This document shows positions 1-5,515 of a stretch of DNA of 24,778 nt, in pieces (position 1 is the first letter of the stretch; each line of letters opens with the position of its first letter). The stretch is taken from the NCBI GenBank assembly GCA_903842755.1, contig CAIMNF010000046.1, forward strand, positions 1 through 24,778, given 5' to 3'. The notes beneath the pieces are model-generated. The model had not been told where the DNA came from, ran no database searches, and saw only the letters and a program-made list of their open reading frames with translations. This DNA comes from Oligoflexia bacterium (lineage in GTDB: Bacteria > Bdellovibrionota > UBA1018 > CAIMNF01). The position numbers and the translations under genes are program-made.

Positions 1-626
1 GCCTCGACCCGATCGCCATGAAAGAGCTGATCTACATAATAGCGTGGAATAAAAACGTCCTCTAGGTCGGAGCGATCAAATACCAAAAAAGCGCTTCCCC
101 GCTTATTTTTATCAATCACTCCCTTTAACTTCACCCACGTTGGATTACTTTTCGCGGACGCAGCAGTACGAAGATTTGGATTTTCTCGGGGCCCGGGCCG
201 TGTAAATCCGCCTTTACGCTTTCCCTTGCGATCGGACTTCGAGGCGTGATCACGCTTGGGCTTCTCGACTGAACTAAATCGGTCAGACCTTGGTCGGTCC
301 GATTTTAATTTTTCTCCGCGAGTAGGCTTGGCGCCTGTGGGCGCATCTTTCCAAGGACTGCGCTTACCGGGTGAGGGCTCTGCGCGAGTGGCTTTCGCGG
401 AAGAAGTTCGCTTTTCTAAAAATTGACCGCGTTTTTCAGCAAATCTCTCCGCTCGGCCTTGGGTACCTTTTCCTTCGGCATTCTTTCTTTCAGTATTTTT
501 TCCCTGATCTCTTTCTTTATTTTTTTTTGACTTGTGGTCGGTCGATTTCGGCTCGGTATGTTCGGTCTTCTTTTTTTCGCCGATGGTGTGTGGCCTGCCC
601 AAACGATCATAAAAGATATTTGCCAT
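1..626 (-). CDS. rnr: RNase R-like exoribonuclease, N-terminal part (runs off left edge)
   Basis: Seen: an open frame from ATG at 626 to the left edge, about 208 codons with no stop, beginning MANIFYDRLGRPHTIGEKKK. Residues 1-160 are extremely rich in Lys, Arg, Glu, Ser and Asp and look disordered. From about residue 161 an OB/cold-shock-like segment appears (VKLKGVIDKNKRGSAFLVF, then DLEDVFIP and HGDRVEA). Known: Gly-Val, a Gly-x-x-F strand, DVFIP and HGDRV are the signature of the first cold-shock domain of RNase II/RNase R enzymes, which degrade structured RNA 3'-5'. The catalytic RNB domain lies outside the window, so the assignment rests on this domain. The basic N-terminal extension is unusually long and may help bind RNA or ribosomes (inference). 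The gene is divergent from pyrD with 42 bases between starts. There is no Shine-Dalgarno, and a -10 box lies 8 nt before the ATG. Another S1/cold-shock nuclease is possible. Confidence 0.7.
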   Translation of the reverse strand, partial: MANIFYDRLGRPHTIGEKKKTEHTEPKSTDHKSKKNKERDQGKNTERKNAEGKGTQGRAERFAEKRGQFLEKRTSSAKATRAEPSPGKRSPWKDAPTGAKPTRGEKLKSDRPRSDRFSSVEKPKRDHASKSDRKGKRKGGFTRPGPRENPNLRTAASAKSNPTWVKLKGVIDKNKRGSAFLVFDRSDLEDVFIPRYYVDQLFHGDRVE

Positions 627-634
627 AACCCGAT

Positions 635-662
635 ACTATATGGTTTATATGACTTTAAGCAA
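635..662 (-). promoter_or_regulatory. sigma-70-type promoter of the RNase R-like gene, probably leaderless
   Basis: On the minus strand TTGCTT (657-662), a 16-nt spacer and TATAGT (635-640). Only 8 nt separate the -10 box from the ATG at 626, so the mRNA would begin at or within two or three bases of the start codon. The -35 box is weak (3 of 6), the -10 good (5 of 6). The element lies entirely within the 42-nt gap to pyrD, next to the pyrD ATG. Confidence 0.45.
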
Positions 663-668
663 AAGATT

Positions 669-1703
669 ATGTGGAAACTGATTCGAAAACCGATTTTTAC
701 TCTCCCTGCAGAACCAGCCCATCATCTGGGACTTTCTTTTTTAAAATCGCATGCAATTGGAGGTTCCCACAGGACCTTTCCACTCCAACTCAACCCGTCC
801 AAGCCCAATTTCCTGGAAGTGATTAATCCCGTAGGATTAGCAGCAGGCTTAGATAAGAATTGCGAAATCATTACGGAGCTTCCTGCTCTTGGGTTTGGAT
901 TTGCAGAAATTGGAACCGTGACCCCACGTCCACAAGGGGGAAACGATAAGCCCCGCATGTTTCGCGACATCCCGGCTGAGACCATCTTTAACCGCATGGG
1001 CTTTAATAATTTAGGCGCGGGAATCATTTCGGAACGATTACGATTATCCAAACCAAAATTACCTAAGAATTTTAAAGTAGGAGTGAATTTAGGAAAAAAT
1101 AAACTCACCCCGGACGCACGGGCGGCCGAAGATTACGCTTCGGTGGCGGAATCTTTCAAAGATTGTGCAGATTACTACGTTATTAATGTCAGTTCGCCCA
1201 ATACTCCGGGACTCCGCGCACTACAATCACTTGAAGCATTAATCCCGATCGTCAAGGCCGTAAATCAGGTCGCAAACCTTGCGCAAGAGACAAAAATTCC
1301 GGTATTGGTAAAACTTGCGCCGGAACTGACCTCACACCATGAATCATTTAAAGAATTACTCAGCGGATTAGAAGAACAAAGCATTGAGGGCTTGGTCTTA
1401 ACGAATACCCTTCAAGGTCAATATATCTATAGAGGGAAAACCATGACCGGGGGCTGGAGCGGACGCTGCCTTACTGAGAAATCTTTTGAGTCGCTTCAGT
1501 TTGCAAAGAAAAATTGCAAGCTTCCCATTATTTCAGTCGGGGGAATTGATTCTCCTGCAGAGGCAAGGCGGCGATTGGATGCCGGAGCATCTTTAGTGCA
1601 AATTTATACGGCTTGGATCTACGAAGGACCTTATTTTGCCCGAACAATCATTCGCGCCTTGGCCAAGGAGCGGACATACCCAGCTAAAATAAAAGGCGAA
1701 TAA
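669..1703 (+). CDS. pyrD: class 2 dihydroorotate dehydrogenase (quinone)
   Basis: Oxidises dihydroorotate to orotate in pyrimidine synthesis with FMN, passing electrons to membrane quinones. The 344-aa protein starts MWKLIRKPIFTLPAEPAH, matching the amphipathic N-terminal helix of class 2 enzymes (for example MYYPFVRKALFQLDPERAH in E. coli as remembered), which sets the start at 669. The frame is open further upstream to 534, but that stretch lies over the RNase R-like gene and is not family-like. Visible motifs: NPVGLAAGLDKN (FMN/substrate), GFGFAEIGTVTPRPQGG, FNRMGFNN, GVNLGKNK, NVSSPNTPGLR with the catalytic Ser of class 2, VLVKLAPE, TNT, and ISVGGIDSPAEARRRLDAGASLVQIYT at the phosphate end of the FMN site. 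Length is typical. No clear Shine-Dalgarno is seen. It is followed by a strong terminator at 1783-1825. Confidence 0.95.
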   Translation: MWKLIRKPIFTLPAEPAHHLGLSFLKSHAIGGSHRTFPLQLNPSKPNFLEVINPVGLAAGLDKNCEIITELPALGFGFAEIGTVTPRPQGGNDKPRMFRDIPAETIFNRMGFNNLGAGIISERLRLSKPKLPKNFKVGVNLGKNKLTPDARAAEDYASVAESFKDCADYYVINVSSPNTPGLRALQSLEALIPIVKAVNQVANLAQETKIPVLVKLAPELTSHHESFKELLSGLEEQSIEGLVLTNTLQGQYIYRGKTMTGGWSGRCLTEKSFESLQFAKKNCKLPIISVGGIDSPAEARRRLDAGASLVQIYTAWIYEGPYFARTIIRALAKERTYPAKIKGE

Positions 1704-1782
1704 AGAAAGCCTCTGTCAAAGCCTTGCCGAATAGGTAAGATTTGCCGAGAGCGGCGTCCTCCCTACCCTGACCAAACGTTAA

Positions 1783-1825
1783 AAACAAAAAGGGCCCTGG
1801 AATTGCTTCCAGAGCCCTTTTTTTG
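1783..1825. terminator. bidirectional Rho-independent terminator
   Basis: An A-rich tract, then AGGGC-CTGGAA pairing across a short loop with TTCCAG-GCCCT, then eight T at about 1818-1825. The A run on one side and the T run on the other allow it to end both pyrD (plus) and the 18-codon minus-strand gene at 1871-1927. Confidence 0.85.
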
Positions 1826-1831
1826 CAATGC

Positions 1832-1851
1832 TTTATGCATTTCTGCATAAA
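1832..1851. other. small perfect hairpin downstream of the lysine-rich mini-gene
   Basis: TTTATGCA (1832-1839), a 4-nt loop, TGCATAAA (1844-1851): an 8-bp perfect stem between the mini-gene stop (1871) and the shared terminator. It may help stabilise or end the minus-strand transcript. No T run follows it directly. Confidence 0.4.
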
Positions 1852-1870
1852 TGCACTTGTTTAGAAAAAA

Positions 1871-1927
1871 CTATTTTTTAGCTTTTTTCTTAGCAGTTTT
1901 CTTTTTTGCAGTTTTCTTCTTTGCCAT
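1871..1927 (-). CDS. 18-aa lysine-rich AKKKTA-repeat peptide
   Basis: Reading the minus strand from ATG at 1927 gives MAKKKTAKKKTAKKKAKK then TAG. Twelve of 18 residues are Lys and the rest after Met are Ala and Thr, in a regular AKKKT/A repeat. A strong Shine-Dalgarno (GGAAGGA, 1937-1943) ends 9 nt before the ATG, and a terminator lies downstream, so this looks like a complete expressed unit. Known: AKKxA repeats form the DNA-binding tails of histone H1-like proteins in bacteria. Inference: it may be a free nucleic-acid-binding or charge-neutralising micropeptide. It might instead be a decayed remnant of a longer H1-like gene, but no degenerate repeat is seen upstream of its start. A weak promoter (TTGAAC-16-TAACAT) is at 1986-2013. 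Confidence 0.6.
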   Translation of the reverse strand: MAKKKTAKKKTAKKKAKK

Positions 1928-1985
1928 TTTATTTGTTCCTTCCATTGTTATTGTCTGGACAACTGAAGTTATCCTGACACTTTCG

Positions 1986-2013
1986 ATGTTACAGCGCTTC
2001 TGGATTAGTTCAA
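1986..2013 (-). promoter_or_regulatory. possible promoter of the lysine-rich mini-gene
   Basis: On the minus strand TTGAAC (2008-2013), a 16-nt spacer and TAACAT (1986-1991), each 4 of 6 to the sigma-70 consensus. It would give a leader of about 50 nt that contains the GGAAGGA ribosome site. Confidence 0.35.
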
Positions 2014-2063
2014 GCGGATAATTACAAAATTTTCATTTTTTTTCTTTTTTATAAAAAAAAATC

Positions 2064-2091
2064 TAAAGTCATCGACGACACACTCCGATAG
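2064..2091 (+). promoter_or_regulatory. sigma-28 (FliA)-type flagellar promoter
   Basis: TAAAGTC (2064-2070) followed by TCCGATAG (2084-2091). Known FliA consensus: TAAA, 15 nt, GCCGATAA. Here the gap is 16 nt and the -10 box matches 6 of 8. It lies about 100 nt upstream of the first flagellin start, on the correct strand. No equally good site was found before the second or third flagellin. Confidence 0.65.
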
Positions 2092-2189
2092 TTACTATGA
2101 GAGTTCAAAAAAGGTCATGGATTGACCAGCTCTGAATTCTTGTTTTACGAATTGGTTGTAAAAAGAGTTTAACCTTCATGGAGGAAGGT

Positions 2190-3035
2190 ATGGGATTAAG
2201 AATAAATACTAACGTTCCGTCGTTAGTTGCTCAAAGAAACCTTCGCGGTACGCGCGTGAATTTAGATCGCGCGCTTGAGCGACTCAGTTCCGGGTCACGC
2301 ATCAATCACGCAGGTGACGATGCCGCAGGACTCGCTATTTCAGAGAGTTTACGGGCTCAAATCCGCGGTCTTTCGCAAGCGGAACGAAATGCACAAGACG
2401 GAATTTCTCTCATCCAAGTCGCTGAAGGTGGTCTCGTCGAAGTCTCTAACATTTTAATTCGGATGCGCGAACTTGGAGTTCAAGCATCGTCGGATACCGT
2501 CGGACCGAAAGAGCGCAAATATCTTGACAATGAATTCCAACTTTTGATGGAAGAGGTCGATCGGATTGCAAACTCTACCGAATTTAACGGAGTCCCGCTT
2601 TTAAATGGAACAGGTTCGGCATTCGAAGTTCAAATCGGAACGAAAAATAACCCGCTCGTTGACCGAATCAAGCTGTTCGATCCATTTTCCGCAAACGTAA
2701 ACCTAGTTTCGTTAGGACTAAACCTTTCTTCGATCGCCGAAAAAACAAATGCACAAAACAGCCTAGCTGCCGTGGATCGGGCGTTAAATGGGGTGGTCTC
2801 CATCCGGGCCGAGTTCGGATCCATGCAAAACAGATTACAATCAGTCACGAATAATTTGACTGTCAATAAAGAAAACATGATGTCTGCAAACAGCCGCATC
2901 CGCGATGCCGACTTAGCAGAAGAAACTTCGGAAATGACCAAAGGTCAGATCTTAACCCAGGCGGGAGTCTCGGTCCTTGCGCAAGCAAACTCTTCGATGA
3001 AGACCGCCTTAGGACTCTTAGGAGGACAAGGATAA
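2190..3035 (+). CDS. fliC: flagellin 1 (281 aa)
   Basis: Flagellar filament subunit. The N-terminal D0/D1 region is clear: MGLRINTNVPSLVAQRNL, then LERLSSGSRINHAGDDAAGLAIS and AERNAQDGISLIQVAEGGL (residues 1 to about 145). The C-terminal D1/D0 region (about 195-281) has MQNRLQSVTNNL and SRIRDADLAEETSEMTKGQIL, ending LGLLGGQG. There is almost no variable middle domain, so the filament should be thin, as in Bdellovibrio flagellins. An in-frame ATG lies at 2178, but 2190 is chosen because both paralogues start MGLR and GGAGG at 2180-2184 sits 5 nt before this ATG. It is the most diverged of the three copies and the only one with a visible FliA-type promoter. Export would be by the flagellar type III apparatus. 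Confidence 0.95.
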   Translation: MGLRINTNVPSLVAQRNLRGTRVNLDRALERLSSGSRINHAGDDAAGLAISESLRAQIRGLSQAERNAQDGISLIQVAEGGLVEVSNILIRMRELGVQASSDTVGPKERKYLDNEFQLLMEEVDRIANSTEFNGVPLLNGTGSAFEVQIGTKNNPLVDRIKLFDPFSANVNLVSLGLNLSSIAEKTNAQNSLAAVDRALNGVVSIRAEFGSMQNRLQSVTNNLTVNKENMMSANSRIRDADLAEETSEMTKGQILTQAGVSVLAQANSSMKTALGLLGGQG

Positions 3036-3377
3036 GAATGAGGAAATTAAAACGGAATAAAATGATGCACTAAAAATTTAACCAACGACGAGGCTATTGC
3101 TCGTCTGTTTCCTGGAAGACATCGCTCTTGCGCTCTTATGATCCGCCCCTTCAAGAGGAAGGGACCCATAGGGGCGCAGAGCAAAGTCACAGGGCCAAAA
3201 ATTTAACGGGTCACGCCCTACCTTTAACTTTGAGCTGCGTGAACCAAACCGCATCAGCCCTTTTTGCAAACGCAACAATGGGTTTATGCAAAAGCAAACC
3301 CCGCCTAGGAAACGGGGGGCGCGATAGAGAATCAGCATGGATTGCTGGCCTTAGAGTTTAGTCACCTAAGGGTAATC
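3036..3377. other. non-coding structured spacer before flagellin 2
   Basis: There is no convincing gene here. Several potential hairpins are visible: GACGAG/CTCGTC at 3087-3105 followed by TGTTT (possible weak terminator of flagellin 1); CGCCCCT/AGGGGCG at 3144-3176, which competes with an inner CCCTTC/GAAGGG helix at 3147-3163; and GCTGCG/CG-CAT-CAGC at 3234-3259 followed by five T (3261-3265), terminator-like. At 3297-3325 CCCCG pairs with CGGGG. The mutually exclusive helices and a terminator-like stem in a 340-nt leader suggest a regulatory 5' region, without proof. Confidence 0.35.
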
Positions 3378-3392
3378 ATGGAGGATACTGCT

Positions 3393-3407
3393 ATGAACGG
3401 AGTATAA
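3393..3407 (+). promoter_or_regulatory. upstream mini-ORF coupled to flagellin 2
   Basis: GGAGG (3380-3384), 8 nt, then ATG AAC GGA GTA TAA (M-N-G-V-stop). The stop ends one base before the flagellin 2 ATG at 3409, and the GGAG inside this mini-ORF is the ribosome site for the flagellin. The same arrangement recurs before flagellin 3. Confidence 0.5.
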
Positions 3408-3408
3408 T

Positions 3409-4242
3409 ATGGGATTACGAGTAATGACGAATTTGCCGTCACTCGTTGCTCAAAGAAATTTGGGTAATACGAAAGCACATTTGGAAAAGAACTTAGAGCG
3501 ATTGTCGAGCGGAAGCCGGATCAATACGGCGGGAGACGATGCTGCGGGCTTAGCCATTAGTGAAAACCTACGGGCACAGGTGCGGGGTTTGAAACAGGCC
3601 AAACGAAATGCCCAAGACGGGGTTTCGCTGATTCAGGTCTCTGAAGGTGGACTGAACGAAGTGACGAATATTTTAATTCGGCTTCGCGAACTAGCCATCC
3701 AAGCGGCATCAGACACGATTGGGGACAAGGAACGCGGGTTCATTGACCGAGAGTTCCAGGCCCTAAAGTCAGAAATGGACCGGATTGCAGCCTCCACTTC
3801 GTTTAACGGAACTCCGTTATTGAATGGTCGGGCTGGAATCTTCGAAATCCAAGTGGGAACAGGCAATAATCCGCTGACCGATCGGATCGTTTATGACGGG
3901 CAGAATTCGGATGTGACCCTTGAGTCACTCCGAATGACCGGGGAAAGTGTCGCCACCAAACCGGGCGCACAATTGGGATTGTCGGTTCTTGACGACGCGA
4001 TTTCGCAAGTCAGTAAAGTAAGATCAGACCTAGGAGCCATGCAAAACAGACTTCAATCGGTGATTAGCAGTATTGCAATTAACGAAGAGAATATGTCGGC
4101 TGCCAATAGTCGGATTCGGGACGCGGACCTTGCGGAAGAAGTTTCAGAAATGACCAAAAATAATATTCTCATGCAGGCCGGAATCGCGGTGCTTGGACAA
4201 GCGAATAATACCGCACAAGCAGCGATCAAGCTCCTGGGATAA
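3409..4242 (+). CDS. fliC: flagellin 2 (277 aa)
   Basis: Second flagellin paralogue. Starts MGLRVMTNLPSLVAQRNL; D0/D1 motifs LERLSSGSRINTAGDDAAGLAIS, AKRNAQDGVSLIQVSEGGL and RLRELAIQAASDTIGDKER; C-terminal MQNRLQSVISSI, SRIRDADLAEEVSEMTKNNIL and AQAAIKLLG. It is closer to flagellin 3 than to flagellin 1: the segment from GDKER through FNG, LLNG and FEIQVG is nearly the same in both. The ATG at 3409 has GGAG within the mini-ORF six to seven bases upstream. No FliA-type box was found in its 373-nt leader, so expression may depend on read-through from flagellin 1 or on an unrecognised promoter. Multiple flagellins commonly occupy different zones of one filament in this group (family knowledge). 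Confidence 0.95.
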   Translation: MGLRVMTNLPSLVAQRNLGNTKAHLEKNLERLSSGSRINTAGDDAAGLAISENLRAQVRGLKQAKRNAQDGVSLIQVSEGGLNEVTNILIRLRELAIQAASDTIGDKERGFIDREFQALKSEMDRIAASTSFNGTPLLNGRAGIFEIQVGTGNNPLTDRIVYDGQNSDVTLESLRMTGESVATKPGAQLGLSVLDDAISQVSKVRSDLGAMQNRLQSVISSIAINEENMSAANSRIRDADLAEEVSEMTKNNILMQAGIAVLGQANNTAQAAIKLLG

Positions 4243-4383
4243 CGGATTCAAAAAGTGAATGACCTTGTTTAGCCGGTCCAGTTGCGCTGCAGCCAGACGG
4301 GTTAAACCCAAAAACCAAGTAAAAACCAAATCGGCACGGAAGCTGTCACCCGATGAGGGATCGTCCGGGTGATTCAAGGAGGA
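4243..4383. other. spacer before flagellin 3 with hairpin next to the ribosome site
   Basis: Non-coding. TCACCCG (4346-4352) pairs with CGGGTGA (4366-4372), with an inner CGAT/ATCG helix as an alternative, and AAGGAGG follows directly at 4376-4382. A GGCACG-N6-TGTC stretch near 4333 only loosely resembles a sigma-54 promoter and was not accepted. An 8-bp palindrome GCTGCAGC lies near 4288. Confidence 0.35.
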
Positions 4384-4389
4384 ATGTAT

Positions 4390-4407
4390 ATGTTGAACGG
4401 AGGCTAA
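4390..4407 (+). promoter_or_regulatory. upstream mini-ORF coupled to flagellin 3
   Basis: AAGGAGG (4376-4382), 7 nt, then ATG TTG AAC GGA GGC TAA (M-L-N-G-G-stop), ending one base before the flagellin ATG at 4409. An in-frame ATG at 4384 is too close to the ribosome site. The internal GGAGG serves the flagellin. The layout matches the element before flagellin 2. Confidence 0.5.
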
Positions 4408-4408
4408 G

Positions 4409-5242
4409 ATGGGATTAAGAATAATGACGAACATCCCCGCACTTGCGGCGATGCGAACGTTAGGACAAACCAAGCAAAACTTGGAGGGTAACTTAGAACG
4501 ACTCTCCAGTGGAAGTAGGATTAATCGAGCAGGCGATGATGCCGCTGGACTTGCGATTTCGGAAAATCTGAGAGCGCAAATTCGGGGATTCCGGCAGGCA
4601 AAGCGAAACGCCCAAGACGGAGTTTCGATGATTCAGGTCACGGAAGGCGGTTTGAACGAAGTTTCAAACATGATTGTCCGCCTGCGGGAACTGGCCATTC
4701 AAGCGGCGTCGGATACGATTGGCGACAAAGAACGTCAATTTGCCGACCGAGAATTTCAGGCGTTAAAGTCTGAGATGGACCGGATCGCTGCCTCGACCGC
4801 CTATAACGGCAATCCACTTCTGAATGGGAAAGCTGGAATTTTTGAAATTCAGGTAGGCATCGGAAACAATCCACTCACCGACCGAGTGGTTTACAATGCG
4901 GAAAACGCAAACGTAACCTTAGAGGCCTTGGGCTTAGTCGGCGAAAGTGTTGCAGCAAAAATTGGTGCGCAAACGACGCTTGCCAACCTGGACGACGCCC
5001 TCACCCGCGTAAACAGTGTGAGATCAGACTTAGGCGCCATGCAGAACCGATTGCAATCGACGATTAACTCGCTTGCCATCAATGATGAAAATCTCTCTGC
5101 CGCCAACAGCCGGATTCGAGATGCCGATCTCGCGGTGGAAGTTTCTGATATGACCAAGAATAATATTTTGATGCAGGCCGGAATTTCCGTCTTGGGTCAG
5201 GCAAACGCTTCAGCGCAAGCATCGCTGAAACTGTTAGGCTAA
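4409..5242 (+). CDS. fliC: flagellin 3 (277 aa)
   Basis: Third flagellin paralogue, same length as flagellin 2. Starts MGLRIMTNIPALAAMRTL, with LERLSSGSRINRAGDDAAGLAIS, AKRNAQDGVSMIQVTEGGL and RLRELAIQAASDTIGDKER in the N-terminal half, and MQNRLQSTINSL, SRIRDADLAVEVSDMTKNNIL and AQASLKLLG at the C-terminus. Like its neighbours it has no D2/D3 insertion. N-terminal changes (QRN to MRT in the D0 helix) are the clearest difference from copy 2. The start is fixed by GGAGG in the overlapping mini-ORF and by agreement with the paralogues. The gene is followed by a structured spacer rather than a simple U-tailed terminator. Confidence 0.95.
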   Translation: MGLRIMTNIPALAAMRTLGQTKQNLEGNLERLSSGSRINRAGDDAAGLAISENLRAQIRGFRQAKRNAQDGVSMIQVTEGGLNEVSNMIVRLRELAIQAASDTIGDKERQFADREFQALKSEMDRIAASTAYNGNPLLNGKAGIFEIQVGIGNNPLTDRVVYNAENANVTLEALGLVGESVAAKIGAQTTLANLDDALTRVNSVRSDLGAMQNRLQSTINSLAINDENLSAANSRIRDADLAVEVSDMTKNNILMQAGISVLGQANASAQASLKLLG

Positions 5243-5288
5243 GCATATTCCCATAGACTTCTGTGATGACGGAGGCTTTTAATTACAA

Positions 5289-5364
5289 GAGCGTGGGGGG
5301 AAATAAATTTTGCACGGGTGTACCGGAGTGACTAACGGAAACACCGACGCAGATCCCCTGTCTC
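5289..5364 (+). other. folded RNA element after flagellin 3
   Basis: A nested structure can be drawn by eye: GAG/CTC (5289-5291 with 5362-5364) and GGGG/CCCC (5295-5298 with 5355-5358) around an inner hairpin GGTGT-CCG/CGG-ACACC (5317-5325 with 5336-5345). It ends in a pyrimidine-rich stretch, not a clean U run. It may be a 3' end or stability element of the flagellin mRNA. Confidence 0.4.
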
Positions 5365-5387
5365 TTTCTAAAACCTTCCAACTTGGA

Positions 5388-5450
5388 CGAGCGGACCAGA
5401 GGGGCTTTACATTGACTTCCTAATCAACGTAAGCGCTTCTGGTTTGCTCG
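5388..5450. repeat. 63-nt imperfect inverted repeat (long hairpin)
   Basis: Arms 5388-5415 and 5424-5450 pair at 24 positions (three of them G-U in RNA) around an 8-nt loop, with two mismatches and one bulged T at 5408. The outer 13 bp (CGAGCGGACCAGA with TCTGGTTTGCTCG) are unbroken apart from wobbles. T5 follows at 5456-5460, a few bases beyond the stem. It is longer than a normal terminator. It could be a terminator, a palindromic repeat-family unit, or an RNA processing site. Confidence 0.65.
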
Positions 5451-5477
5451 ATGGGTTTTTATGGCTTGTTCAATTTC

Positions 5478-5506
5478 TTGCGACTCTTGCCAATTCTCAG
5501 TACACT
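5478..5506 (+). promoter_or_regulatory. sigma-70-type promoter, probably leaderless
   Basis: TTGCGA (5478-5483), 17-nt spacer, TACACT (5501-5506). Nine bases separate the -10 box from the ATG at 5516, so the transcript would start about 0-3 nt before it. This supports 5516 as the start codon. Confidence 0.6.
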
Positions 5507-5515
5507 AAAAGAGCG

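Noticed and set aside
534..668. Upstream extension of the pyrD frame to 534
   Set aside because: The added 45 residues are unlike the family and lie on top of the RNase R-like coding sequence; MWKLIRKP at 669 fits the class 2 N-terminus.
3181..3196. Cyclic-di-GMP-I riboswitch
   Set aside because: Only one short stretch resembles the core; the GCAAAC half and the receptor helix are not recognisable, so it is not annotated as such.
3078..3361. ORFs of 86 aa (minus) and 77 aa (plus) between flagellins 1 and 2
   Set aside because: No ribosome site, no protein-like pattern, and each overlaps the other and the stem-loops; treated as chance frames.
4333..4347. Sigma-54 promoter before flagellin 3
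   Set aside because: The -24 half (GGCACG) fits but the -12 position has GT instead of the essential GC.
5388..5450. Integron attC site
   Set aside because: The arms lack the RYYYAAC and GTTRRRY core boxes and no integrase gene or cassette array is present.
5444..5515. Longer N-terminus for the reductase
   Set aside because: The extension crosses the promoter and the end of the hairpin; the dinucleotide-binding motif begins right after the ATG at 5516.
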